Positions 37,106 to 45,575 of a DNA stretch of 64,000 nt are shown one piece after another; the stretch's first letter is position 1; every line of letters begins with the position of its first letter. The stretch lies in NCBI RefSeq assembly GCF_000814005.1, contig NZ_JWLK01000001.1, positions 744,001 to 808,000 of the forward strand. The letters are read 5' to 3'. The stretch is from Ruegeria sp. ANG-S4 (GTDB taxonomy: Bacteria; Pseudomonadota; Alphaproteobacteria; Rhodobacterales; Rhodobacteraceae). A program made the position numbers and the translations under genes. The notes under the pieces were generated by a model. The model ran no database searches and was not told where the DNA came from. It worked only from the letters and a program-made list of their open reading frames with translations.

Positions 37106-37981
37106 TTAGTCTGCCGGTTCCAGCTTGTCCTGCGTCTTGGTTTCGAAATCGCCGGCATCATGGCGTTCGTGCAATTGCGTGTGCGGTTCACCGAAGGCGC
37201 GGTTCACCATGCGGCCACGCTGCACCGCAGGCCGGGCGTCGATGGCCTTGGCCCAGCGCAGGACGTTCTTATAGGAGTCGACATCCAGAAATTCTGCCGC
37301 ATCATACAGGCGACCAAGAACCAGCTGTCCGTACCACGGCCAGATGGCCATATCGGCAATCGTGTATTCGTCTCCGGCAATGTAGGTTTTGTTTTCCAAC
37401 TCGTGGTCAAGGACGTGCAGTTGTCGTTTGGCCTCCATCGCAAAACGGTCAATTGGGTATTGCCACTTTTCCGGCGCGTATGCGTAGAAATGACCAAAAC
37501 CGCCGCCCAAATAAGGTGCGCTGCCCATCTGCCAGAAGACCCAGTTCATCACTTCAGTTCGCTCTGGCCCGGACTCTGGCAAGAAAACACCAAACTTTTC
37601 GGCCAGATGAAACAGGATCGAGGCGCTCTCGAAAATGCGAACGGGCTCGTCCCCGGACCGATCCCAAAGCGCGGGTATTTTTGAGTTTGGGTTGGCTTCG
37701 ACAAAGCCCGAACTGAACTGATCGCCTTCGCCGATGTTGATCAGCCAGGCATTGTATTCAGCTTCGGTGTGACCAAGCGCCAAAAGTTCTTCAAGCATAA
37801 CCGTTACTTTTACGCCGTTTGGCGTTGCCAGCGAATAAAGCTGAAAAGGATGCTGCCCGACGGGCAGGTCCTTGTCGTGCGTTGCACCCGCGATTGGTCG
37901 GTTGATATTGGCAAAACGCCCGCCGCTCTCACTGTCCCATGTCCAGACCTTCGGAGGGGTATAGGTGGTTTGATCGCTCAT
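37106..37981 (-). CDS. Glutathione S-transferase-like disulfide-bond oxidoreductase (YghU type)
   Basis: 291 residues. The family's N-terminal tail (YTPPKVWTWD, GGRFANINRPIAG) precedes a thioredoxin-like domain (HPFQLYSLATPNGVKVTVMLEE, NPNSKIPAL) and a helical C-terminal domain (GGGFGHFYAYAPEK, YTIADMAIWPW). E. coli YghU binds two glutathiones and reduces disulfides. It converges on the sseB-like gene; the 245 bases upstream hold no gene. Confidence 0.93.
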   Translation of the reverse strand: MSDQTTYTPPKVWTWDSESGGRFANINRPIAGATHDKDLPVGQHPFQLYSLATPNGVKVTVMLEELLALGHTEAEYNAWLINIGEGDQFSSGFVEANPNSKIPALWDRSGDEPVRIFESASILFHLAEKFGVFLPESGPERTEVMNWVFWQMGSAPYLGGGFGHFYAYAPEKWQYPIDRFAMEAKRQLHVLDHELENKTYIAGDEYTIADMAIWPWYGQLVLGRLYDAAEFLDVDSYKNVLRWAKAIDARPAVQRGRMVNRAFGEPHTQLHERHDAGDFETKTQDKLEPAD

Positions 37982-38226
37982 TTCATGCGTTCCTTGTCAG
38001 AGCCCGGTCAATGGGCGGCCGAATTGAAAGCTAATATTGCAATCCGTAAAGTCCAACCCCGTATCTTGCGGTGGTTTTGTAACAATCCAACCCCCTGGCA
38101 CTCACGTTTTCTCGTCCGTGGTCACAGGGGCGCGAGCGGCACTTCGCGCCGGGCCAGAATCACTTATTGTCTGCACAGACCCGCAAACCGGGCGCCCCGA
38201 AACCGTAAGGACAAGAGGATTACCAA

Positions 38227-38745
38227 ATGAAACGCTTTGCGCTGACCGCCGCTTTCGCCTTGGCTTTTGCCGCCCCCGCTTTTGCCGGAGATCAATATGT
38301 AGACGGGACCGGCTTTGCCGTATCGGGCTATGATGTGGTCTCGTACCGCAATCTGGATCAATCCCCGGTCGGACAATCTCAGCCAGCCCCCGAACGTGGC
38401 CGCGCAGATATCACCGCCGACTATAACGGTGCGACCTGGGCTTTCGCCACGGAAGAAAACCGTGATAAATTTGTTGCAAACCCCGCTTTCTACGCACCCC
38501 AGTATGATGGCCACTGCGCTTACGGCGTCTCGAAGGGGGGTAAGGTTCCGGCGAACCCGAACCTGTGGCGTATTGTTGACGACAAACTTTATCTGAACAT
38601 CACAGACGTGGTCGTTGGCTTCTGGGAAGAAGATGTGCCCGGCAATATCAACCTTGCCGAAGGCAACTGGCCTGGTATCGAAGGCGATGCCGCGTCGACC
38701 AGCGTGATCCCGAAGTTCACCTCGGAAGGCCCGCTGACCAACTAA
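38227..38745 (+). CDS. Exported YHS domain protein
   Basis: 172 residues. A signal peptide of about 20 residues ends AAPAFAGD, so the protein is periplasmic. The YHS-like core is VSGYDVVSYR, then FATEENRDKFVANPAFYAPQ and GHCAYGVSKGGKV. YHS domains bind metals, often copper; the YDGHC motif keeps a Cys-His pair. A strong 11-bp stem terminator follows at once. Confidence 0.87.
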   Translation: MKRFALTAAFALAFAAPAFAGDQYVDGTGFAVSGYDVVSYRNLDQSPVGQSQPAPERGRADITADYNGATWAFATEENRDKFVANPAFYAPQYDGHCAYGVSKGGKVPANPNLWRIVDDKLYLNITDVVVGFWEEDVPGNINLAEGNWPGIEGDAASTSVIPKFTSEGPLTN

Positions 38746-38762
38746 GGCGACGCCATGCAAGC

Positions 38763-38791
38763 AAAGCCCGGCCTTTTGCAGGCCGGGCTTT
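38763..38791. terminator. Bidirectional terminator between the YHS and J-domain genes
   Basis: A perfect 11-bp stem AAAGCCCGGCC/GGCCGGGCTTT with a 7-base loop lies 17 bases after the YHS stop and 24 bases after the convergent J-domain stop at 38815. The short T-run is within the stem end. Confidence 0.85.
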
Positions 38792-38814
38792 CACGTTCCG
38801 GGTTGTCACAAGCG

Positions 38815-39477
38815 CTAGGAGGCCAGCCAGAATGCGTCACGCAGGCTATGGTCTGCCTCGAACCGGATCTTGACGCTTTTGGCCCCGGGAAACTTCCGTT
38901 CGCGGATCGTGTCGGGCACGACGACCTCGCCCGGTCCTGCGTTCCTGGATTGGAACGACAAAATCTCGGGGTCGGATTTCCGACCGCTGGACAGCACTGA
39001 CGTAGGCAGGGCCACCCTGTTCGGGCCTTCGCAAACCGGGGTCGTGACAAAATATGTCAGTTCGCGTCCAAAGCAGCCGACGGCATCGGGCACGTGATCG
39101 GCCGCATCAGTTTCCCCGGCAGGCGGCGTTTCGTCGGCATAGCCTGCCATGTGACACAGCGCCCGATCCGGGCGCAGCATATCGCGGCAAATCTCAATCT
39201 CTGAAGCTGCCAAATCAATGAGCCGCTTTTTCAGTTTTGGGCGCCGCGGCTGGGCCGGACCCGTGGAATCTGCCGCTGTCAGGCCTTCTTTGCGCAGAAA
39301 ATCATAGGCGATTTTCGCTTTCGAAAACCCGGAATAGTCCCCGCCGGTGTGATCCGGATGAGCGCGAAAAGCGACCTCGCGCCAGGCATTTCGGATGTCG
39401 TTGGCCGTGGCGTCCTGAGACAGCCCTAGCGTTCGCAGGGCCTCGGCCCGCGCATTAATCTTGTCTACTGGTTCCAT
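38815..39477 (-). CDS. J-domain (DnaJ-like) protein
   Basis: 220 residues. The J domain is at the N-terminus: LGLSQDATANDIRNAWREVAF then the HPD tripeptide at 40-42 and FSKAKIAYDFLRKEG. The rest has no zinc-finger or G/F region, so it is a type III co-chaperone. Residues 77-220 include several Cys (EICRDM, ALCHM, AVGCFG) without known domain. It would stimulate a DnaK; the client is unknown. Confidence 0.87.
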   Translation of the reverse strand: MEPVDKINARAEALRTLGLSQDATANDIRNAWREVAFRAHPDHTGGDYSGFSKAKIAYDFLRKEGLTAADSTGPAQPRRPKLKKRLIDLAASEIEICRDMLRPDRALCHMAGYADETPPAGETDAADHVPDAVGCFGRELTYFVTTPVCEGPNRVALPTSVLSSGRKSDPEILSFQSRNAGPGEVVVPDTIRERKFPGAKSVKIRFEADHSLRDAFWLAS

Positions 39478-39620
39478 AACTCGGAAAACTCTTCAAAACT
39501 TAACCAATGCCAGTTTGCCATCGGTCACATTTTTGTCAAATTTTTCCGTGTATTGGCAGATGTTTGACCAACAGTTTCCTTGCCAGAAGCGTATTGTTGC
39601 TTGGCTTGCGTTAAGCAGCG

Positions 39621-40487
39621 TCAGGCGACGTTTTGCAAGGCCGTGCGTGGTGTGATCCCCAGTGCAAAGCAAACGTCACGCGTCAGTTCTGGACGGTTCA
39701 GAGTGTAAAAGTGCAGCTTGTCCACACCACCTTCGATCAGGTCGGAACACAGTTCGGTGCATAGTGCGGTCGCCAGCAGCTCTTCGCGATCATCTCGCAA
39801 TGCCTTTTCAAACGCCTGCTCGACCCAACCCGGTATGCGAGTTCCGCAGCGTCGCGCGAAGTTGCGGGCACCTTTCCAGTTTTCAATCGGCAAAATGCCC
39901 GGAACGATGGGCTTGTCGATGCCAGCTTTTTCGCAAGCGTCGCGAAAGCGGAAAAAGGTTTCGGCCTCAAAAAAGAACTGCGTTAGCGCCTCGTCTGCGC
40001 CTGCGTCCAGCTTGGCTTTCAACCAATCCACATTTGTGCGGGCACATTGCGCTTCGGGGTGGACGTCAGGGTATGCGCCGACACGAATGTTGAAACGTCT
40101 GGTTTCGGCAAGCGCTGAAATCAGTTCGACGGAATTGGCAAACCCTTCGGGATGCGGTGTGAACTGATCCTGACCCTTTGGTGGGTCGCCACGCAATGCA
40201 ACAATGTCTGTTACGCCTGCTTCGGCAAACCCGTTGGCGATGTCCAAGGTCTCGGCGCGGGTCGCATCGACGCACGTCAGATGCGCTGCGACCTTCAGGC
40301 CGGACGACTTGTGCAACGTTGAAACAGCGTCACGGGTCAATTCGCGGGTTGCCCCGCCTGCACCATATGTGACCGAAACAAACCGGGGTTCCAGCGGCGC
40401 AAGGGTCTGAACCGTGTCCCAAAGGCGAAAGGATGCCTCAAGCGTCTGGGGCGGGAAGAACTCAAAGGAAATCTCTGGCTTGCTCAT
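39621..40487 (-). CDS. metF: Methylenetetrahydrofolate reductase
   Basis: 288 residues. It reduces 5,10-methylene-THF to 5-methyl-THF with NADH and FAD, supplying methionine synthase. The catalytic Glu is in SFEFFPP; FAD-contact blocks are LRGDPPKG and HPEAQ, and FFFEAETFFRFRD is typical. The start at 40487 is chosen over 40529. It is divergent from metR, with a MetR-like box between. Confidence 0.96.
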   Translation of the reverse strand: MSKPEISFEFFPPQTLEASFRLWDTVQTLAPLEPRFVSVTYGAGGATRELTRDAVSTLHKSSGLKVAAHLTCVDATRAETLDIANGFAEAGVTDIVALRGDPPKGQDQFTPHPEGFANSVELISALAETRRFNIRVGAYPDVHPEAQCARTNVDWLKAKLDAGADEALTQFFFEAETFFRFRDACEKAGIDKPIVPGILPIENWKGARNFARRCGTRIPGWVEQAFEKALRDDREELLATALCTELCSDLIEGGVDKLHFYTLNRPELTRDVCFALGITPRTALQNVA

Positions 40488-40535
40488 CGTCGTCTCTCGA
40501 TTGCCGTTTGTGCTCTTGTGCCATGCCAATCGTTG

Positions 40536-40548
40536 TGAGACAAACTCA
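40536..40548. promoter_or_regulatory. Candidate MetR box between metF and metR
   Basis: The dyad TGAG-N5-CTCA resembles the TGAA-N5-TTCA MetR consensus described in enterobacteria. A second looser pair CTCA/TGAG lies just to the right (40554-40570). It is 34 bases from the metR ATG and 49 from the metF ATG, suitable for divergent control. Confidence 0.5.
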
Positions 40549-40581
40549 TATTACTCAAGAACAACATGAGGCATACTGGAT

Positions 40582-41487
40582 ATGCACATCGAATTCCGCC
40601 ATCTCCGCACCATCAAGGCGATCCATGACTGCGGCGGCTTGGCGCGTGCAGCGGATCAACTGAACATCACACAGTCGGCGCTGAGCCATCAGATCAAAGG
40701 GTTGGAGGATCAGGCCGGGGTCGAGCTGTTCCTGCGTCGGTCCAAGCCAATGAAACTTTCGGCCGCAGGGTTTCGCCTGTTGCGGTTGGCAGAGCAGATC
40801 CTGCCGCAGGTCGAGGCGACACTGGACGAGTTTTCGTCTCTGCGTGACGGGCGCACCGGGCGCATGCATATCGCAATCGAATGTCACGCCTGCTTTGAGT
40901 GGCTGTTTCCGGTTTTGGAGAGCTTTCGGAAATCCTGGCCGGATGTGGATGTCGATATTCGCCCCGGTCTGGCCTTTGACGCGATCCCGGCCTTGCAAAA
41001 AGAAGAAGTCGACTTGGTCGTCTCTTCCGACCCGGAGGACCTGCCGGGCGTCGAATTCGTTGAACTGTTCGACTACAACCCTGTATTCGTCGCTGCATCG
41101 ACGCATCCCTTGGCCAAAAAGCCTTATGTTGAGGCAGAAGATTTTCGCGGGCAGACGCTGATAACGTACCCGGTGGAACGCACGCGTCTGGACGTGTTCA
41201 GCCAGCTGTTGATCCCGGAACGCGTTGAACCGGCGGCGATTCGTCAGGTTGAACTGACCGCGGTTATCTTGCTTTTGGTCGCGTCGAACCGAGGGATATC
41301 GGTTTTGCCGGATTGGGTCGTGCGCGAGGTCCAGTACAGTTCGGATTACGTAACACGCCCTCTAACCAAGGAGGGGATCACGAGGCGACTTTACGCCTCC
41401 GTAAGATCGGAAGATCTGGAAAAGCCCTTTGTGCAGGAACTGGTCAAACTTGCCCGCACCGAGGCGCGCAAACTGCAGGCACAGTAA
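40582..41487 (+). CDS. metR: LysR family regulator, MetR-like
   Basis: 301 residues. The N-terminal HTH is HLRTIKAIHDCGGLARAADQ followed by LNITQSALSHQIKGLE; the effector domain has HIAIECHACFEWLFPVLE, the MetR-typical stretch. MetR activates methionine genes with homocysteine as co-effector. The divergent metF neighbour strongly supports the name. Confidence 0.92.
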   Translation: MHIEFRHLRTIKAIHDCGGLARAADQLNITQSALSHQIKGLEDQAGVELFLRRSKPMKLSAAGFRLLRLAEQILPQVEATLDEFSSLRDGRTGRMHIAIECHACFEWLFPVLESFRKSWPDVDVDIRPGLAFDAIPALQKEEVDLVVSSDPEDLPGVEFVELFDYNPVFVAASTHPLAKKPYVEAEDFRGQTLITYPVERTRLDVFSQLLIPERVEPAAIRQVELTAVILLLVASNRGISVLPDWVVREVQYSSDYVTRPLTKEGITRRLYASVRSEDLEKPFVQELVKLARTEARKLQAQ

Positions 41488-41583
41488 GCACAAAACAAGG
41501 GTCTGCTATGCGCATCATTCCTCTTGGCAAGGACGCATTGCCCCAGTATACGCGCGGTTTGACCGGACAGGAGCCTTTTGAAG

Positions 41584-42369
41584 ATGGTTGGCAGCGCAAA
41601 CCTTAACATCATGATCAAAGCCGCGCGCAAAGCGGGGCGCTCTCTGGTCAAGGACTTTCGCGAAGTCGAGAACCTGCAGGTGTCCATGAAGGGCGCAGGC
41701 GACTTTGTGTCAAAGGCGGATATCGCGGCCGAAGCAATTCTGAAAGAGGAACTGTTGGGCGCACGTCCGACCTATGGTTGGCTGGCCGAAGAGGGCGGTT
41801 CAATCGATGGCGAGGATCCAACCCGCCGCTGGATCGTTGATCCGCTCGATGGCACCACGAATTTTCTGCACGGGCTCCCACATTGGGCGGTTTCCATTGC
41901 ACTGGAACATAAGGGTAAAATCGTTACCGGCGTGATTTATGACGCAGCCAAGGACGAGATGTTCTTTGCCGAAAAGGGCGAAGGTGCTTGGATGAATGAT
42001 ACCCGTATCCGCGTTTCTGGCCGCCACCGTATGATCGAGTCGATTTTTTCTACCGGCTTGCCGTTTGGCGGCCGCGCGGATTTGCCGGAAACGCTTCAGG
42101 ATTTGGCGCGCTTGATGCCCGCCTGCGCAGGCGTTCGGCGCTGGGGTGCTGCCGCACTGGACATGGCGTATGTCGCGGCCGGCCGATACGAGGGGTTCTG
42201 GGAGCGTCGTCTGAACGCATGGGATCTTGCCGCAGGTATTATAATCGTCAAGGAAGCCGGCGGTTTTGTGCAGCCGCTGAACCCCGAAGGTAGCGTTCTG
42301 GAGGATGGCGAAGTCATTTGCTCCAACGAGCCGATCTTTGATCAGTTCGCCAAGGTGATACGGGCCTGA
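41584..42369 (+). CDS. Inositol monophosphatase family protein (SuhB-like)
   Basis: 261 residues. Metal-binding motifs of the family are present: LAEEGG (Glu69-70), WIVDPLDGTTNFLHG (83-97) and NAWDLAAGIIIVKEAGG. It hydrolyses inositol 1-phosphate or related sugar phosphates; SuhB in E. coli also aids rRNA antitermination. ATG 41584 follows an AGGAG with a 10-base spacer; TTG 41578 is possible. A 96-base gap separates it from metR. Confidence 0.93.
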   Translation: MVGSANLNIMIKAARKAGRSLVKDFREVENLQVSMKGAGDFVSKADIAAEAILKEELLGARPTYGWLAEEGGSIDGEDPTRRWIVDPLDGTTNFLHGLPHWAVSIALEHKGKIVTGVIYDAAKDEMFFAEKGEGAWMNDTRIRVSGRHRMIESIFSTGLPFGGRADLPETLQDLARLMPACAGVRRWGAAALDMAYVAAGRYEGFWERRLNAWDLAAGIIIVKEAGGFVQPLNPEGSVLEDGEVICSNEPIFDQFAKVIRA

Positions 42370-42391
42370 GCGGCCCGTAAAAGCAGGAAAG

Positions 42392-42418
42392 CGTGCCCGG
42401 ATGGGTGCGTGTTTTTTT
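42392..42418 (+). terminator. Rho-independent terminator after the inositol monophosphatase gene
   Basis: A 7-bp stem CGTGCCC/GGGTGCG (two G-T pairs) with a 4-base loop is followed by seven T residues (42412-42418). A second perfect 7-bp inverted repeat ACGGGCC/GGCCCGT spans the gene's stop codon at 42360-42378. Confidence 0.75.
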
Positions 42419-43403
42419 AAAGAGTCACTTTGTTGGCCAGACCGGTGTTTTTCGCCAACTGCGCCGCAACCGATGCGACCGCCAGATCCTGAAGCCCCAC
42501 GCCGGTTCCATCGAACAAAGTAATTTCCGCGTCATTGCTGCGACCGATGTGATCGCCGTTGATCACCGCTCCGATTGGGGTGATCGCATCCTGCGAAATT
42601 TCACCCTTCAGCGCCGCGTGTTGGGCCTCGCCAATTGAAATCGACTGCGCCACCTCGTCGGTAAACAGCGTCGCTGCCGCGACCAAGGCGGGGTCCACTT
42701 CCATCTTGCCTTTTGTATCGGTGCCCATACAGGCCAAATGGGTACCGGGCTTGACCCAGTCTTTCTTCAGCAGCGGTTCAAAGGCCGACGTGATGGTGAT
42801 GATGACATCCGCTTGGGCGCCCAGGCCTTCGGGGGTTGTGGCTTCGAATTCAAGCCCGAGATCTTCTGCGACCTCAGCCAACCTCGGCAACATCTCTGGG
42901 TGTGGGTTCCAGGCGACGACTTTCTCAAACTCGCGCTGTTCGGCAGCGGCGCGAAGCTGGAATGTCGATTGATGGCCTGCGCCAACCATCCCCAGAATCT
43001 GTGCATCCGGACGCGCCAAATGAGCGATAGAGATGGCAGATGAGGCTGCAGTTCGCACTGCAGTCATGTAGTTTCCCCCAACCAAAGCGGTAATGCGGCC
43101 CGTATCAGGGTCGAACAGCACGACTGTGGATTGGTGATTTGTCAAACCCTTCTGTGAATTGCCTGGCCAATAGCCGCCGGATTTGACACCCAGCACTTGC
43201 CCGGACCGGTCAAAGCCTGATTTGAACCCGTAAATCGCGTCGGCATGACCAAGTGCTTCCCGCACGACCGGAAAGTTCCGGGCGTCTCCACGTGCCATCG
43301 CAGCAAAGACATCCTGCACGGCGTCAAACGCCTGTTGTCGGCCAACCAACTGTTCGCAAGCGTCTTCGTCAACGATCAACAACCCGTCTGTTTGCGTATT
43401 CAT
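42417..43403 (-). CDS. bhcD: Iminosuccinate reductase, beta-hydroxyaspartate cycle (ornithine cyclodeaminase/mu-crystallin family)
   Basis: 328 residues. The NAD-binding fold is marked by LGMVGAGHQS; GGNYMTAVRTAASSA and GTHLACMGTDTKGKMEVD are typical of the ornithine cyclodeaminase/alanine dehydrogenase superfamily. In the beta-hydroxyaspartate cycle it reduces iminosuccinate to L-aspartate. That role is taken from the gene order bhcA-B-C-D, which is the same as in Paracoccus denitrificans. The start is 43403 (MNTQTDG) or 43415. Last gene of the operon. Confidence 0.9.
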   Translation of the reverse strand: MNTQTDGLLIVDEDACEQLVGRQQAFDAVQDVFAAMARGDARNFPVVREALGHADAIYGFKSGFDRSGQVLGVKSGGYWPGNSQKGLTNHQSTVVLFDPDTGRITALVGGNYMTAVRTAASSAISIAHLARPDAQILGMVGAGHQSTFQLRAAAEQREFEKVVAWNPHPEMLPRLAEVAEDLGLEFEATTPEGLGAQADVIITITSAFEPLLKKDWVKPGTHLACMGTDTKGKMEVDPALVAAATLFTDEVAQSISIGEAQHAALKGEISQDAITPIGAVINGDHIGRSNDAEITLFDGTGVGLQDLAVASVAAQLAKNTGLANKVTL

Positions 43404-43417
43404 CTCATCTCTCATCG

Positions 43418-44581
43418 TCAAAAAGCCTTGCCACGCGCGGAAACCGGCCACAGCGCTTCGACCTTTCCGTTGCGCACCCCGACATACCAATCGTGGACAT
43501 TGCATGTGGGGTCACAGTGGCCCGGTACCAGCCGCAGCTTGTCGTTCACCTTCAACACACCATCCGGATCGCCGATTACGCCGTGCTCATCCGAACACTT
43601 CAGGTATTCCACGTCATCACGCCCGAAAACAAAGGGCAGACCGCTGTCGACAGATTGCGCCTTGAGCCCTGCATCACAAATGGCCTTGTCCGGTTTTGCG
43701 TGGCTCATGACACTGGTCAGAATGAACAGTGCATTCTCCCATTCGCCCTGATCAATCCGCTTGCCATCTTTGTCCAGTATCCGGCCATAGTCGGCATCCA
43801 TGAATGCGTAAGAGCCACATTGAAGTTCGTTGTAAACACCCGAGTTGCTTTCAAAATAGTACGACCCGGTGCCGCCACCCGAGACCAACTCGCACGCGAT
43901 GCCTTCGGCTTTCAGGCCGTCAACGGCGTCTTTGACCATTGCGATTGCGGTATCGAGCTTTTCCTGACGTGCCTCATATGTATCCAGATGCTGCATCGCG
44001 CCCTGATAGGCCTGAATGCCGGTGAACTTTAAGTTCGGCGCAGACTCGACCGCTTTTGCAATTGCGATCACGTCGGACGTGGTGGTCACCCCGCAGCGAC
44101 CGGCGCCGCAGTCGATTTCGACAAAGACCTCCAACTCTGTTCCATGTTTCTGAGCTGCCGCCGATAGATCCGGGATATTGTCGATGTCATCCACGCAGAC
44201 GATTGTGCGCGCTCCAAGCGTAGGCAATTTGGCCAGTCGGTCGATTTTGGCCGGATCGCGAACTTGGTTTGAAACCAGAATGTCCGTGATGCCGCCGCGC
44301 GCGAACACTTCCGCCTCGGACACTTTCTGACAGCACACGCCCACGGCGCCGCCCAGCCTTTCCTGCAGTTTCGCAATGTCCACCGATTTGTGCATCTTGC
44401 CATGTACGCGGTGGCGCATCCCGTGCGTTTTGGCATAGTCGCCCATTTTCCTGATGTTCCGCTCAAGCGCGTCCAGATCCAGGATCAGGCAAGGGGTCTG
44501 TACGTCAGACTCGTCCATGCCGATTGCAGCAGGGATGTCGTATCCGACGTCCAGTTGGTCAATGTTCACGGGTTTGTTCAT
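43418..44581 (-). CDS. bhcC: beta-Hydroxyaspartate aldolase (D-threonine aldolase-like)
   Basis: 387 residues, fold-type III PLP enzyme. The N-terminal TPCLILDLDALERNI and MRHRVHGKMHKS (PLP lysine near 62) match D-threonine aldolases; the metal site is HCDPTCNVHDWYV near the C-terminus. In the cycle it condenses glycine with glyoxylate to (2R,3S)-beta-hydroxyaspartate. The gene lies 11 bases after bhcB and 14 before bhcD. Confidence in the specific role rests on the complete cluster. Confidence 0.92.
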   Translation of the reverse strand: MNKPVNIDQLDVGYDIPAAIGMDESDVQTPCLILDLDALERNIRKMGDYAKTHGMRHRVHGKMHKSVDIAKLQERLGGAVGVCCQKVSEAEVFARGGITDILVSNQVRDPAKIDRLAKLPTLGARTIVCVDDIDNIPDLSAAAQKHGTELEVFVEIDCGAGRCGVTTTSDVIAIAKAVESAPNLKFTGIQAYQGAMQHLDTYEARQEKLDTAIAMVKDAVDGLKAEGIACELVSGGGTGSYYFESNSGVYNELQCGSYAFMDADYGRILDKDGKRIDQGEWENALFILTSVMSHAKPDKAICDAGLKAQSVDSGLPFVFGRDDVEYLKCSDEHGVIGDPDGVLKVNDKLRLVPGHCDPTCNVHDWYVGVRNGKVEALWPVSARGKAF

Positions 44582-44592
44582 CCTGTTCCTCC

Positions 44593-45564
44593 TTACCCCT
44601 GAAGCCAGGGCAGCTTGTCCAAGTCCACATTTCCGCCGGTGACAATCACGCCGACGCGTTTGCCGCCGAAGGCTTCGGGATTCTTCAGTATCGTAGCGAG
44701 CGGCACGGCCGACGATGGTTCCATCACCACACGCAAGTATTTCCAGCCGAGTTTCATCGCCTCAACGATTTCATCTTCAGACGCGGTGAAAATGTCCGTC
44801 ACGTCGTTGGACACAAAGTGCCATGTGTTTTCCTTGAGCGGCACAAGCAATCCGTCAGCGATGGTTTTGGGGGCGTCATCGGCGATAATGTGACCCGCCT
44901 TGAAAGAGCGGTAGGCATCATCGGCCTGTTCGGGCTCCGCCGCGTATATTGCGGTTTCCGAGGCCAGATTGGACACGGTCAGACAAGTGCCCGAGATCAT
45001 TCCGCCACCTCCTATTGGCGCAATGACGGCATCTACGCCCCCCGTTTGTTCGAGCATTTCGGCGGAACAGGTCGCCTGACCCGCAATGACCCTCGGATCG
45101 TTGTAGGGATGCACGAATTCGCCACCTGTGCGGGCTTGAACCTCGGCAAAAGTTGCCTCGCGGGACGACGTTGATGGCTCGCATTCCGTAATGGTTCCGC
45201 CATAGCGCCGTACCGCATCTTTCTTGGCTTGCGGCGCGGTGTGCGGCATGACCACGTTGCATGGAATGCCTCGGCGGCCAGCGGCATAGGACAGCGACAG
45301 TGCGTGGTTGCCGCTGGAATGCGTGCATACACCCCTGGCGGCCATATCCTCGCTCAGACCAAACACAGCGTTGCACGCGCCGCGCACTTTGAAGGCACCT
45401 GCTTCCTGAAAATTCTCGCATTTGAAGAACAACTGCGCGCCGGTGAGGTCGTTCAGGAAGTCCGACCGAAGAACCGGGGTACGCCGAATATACGGTTTGA
45501 TCCGGTCATGGGCCGTCTGCATGTCATCGATCGTCAAGTCGGCGGCAGGGGTATGGTCCAACAT
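44593..45564 (-). CDS. bhcB: beta-Hydroxyaspartate dehydratase (threonine dehydratase-like)
   Basis: 323 residues, fold-type II PLP enzyme. Lys59 in GAFKVRGA is the PLP lysine, SSGNHALS the asparagine loop, and the glycine loop is IGGGGMISG. It removes water from beta-hydroxyaspartate to give iminosuccinate. On its own it could pass for threonine/serine dehydratase; the position between bhcA and bhcC decides. It is 11 bases after bhcA. Confidence 0.92.
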   Translation of the reverse strand: MLDHTPAADLTIDDMQTAHDRIKPYIRRTPVLRSDFLNDLTGAQLFFKCENFQEAGAFKVRGACNAVFGLSEDMAARGVCTHSSGNHALSLSYAAGRRGIPCNVVMPHTAPQAKKDAVRRYGGTITECEPSTSSREATFAEVQARTGGEFVHPYNDPRVIAGQATCSAEMLEQTGGVDAVIAPIGGGGMISGTCLTVSNLASETAIYAAEPEQADDAYRSFKAGHIIADDAPKTIADGLLVPLKENTWHFVSNDVTDIFTASEDEIVEAMKLGWKYLRVVMEPSSAVPLATILKNPEAFGGKRVGVIVTGGNVDLDKLPWLQG

Positions 45565-45575
45565 GATTTCCCTCC

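Noticed and set aside
41508-41606. 32-codon frame between metR and the inositol monophosphatase gene
   Set aside because: It could be a leader peptide but has no run of regulatory codons and no attenuator-like hairpin, and it overlaps the next start by 23 bases.
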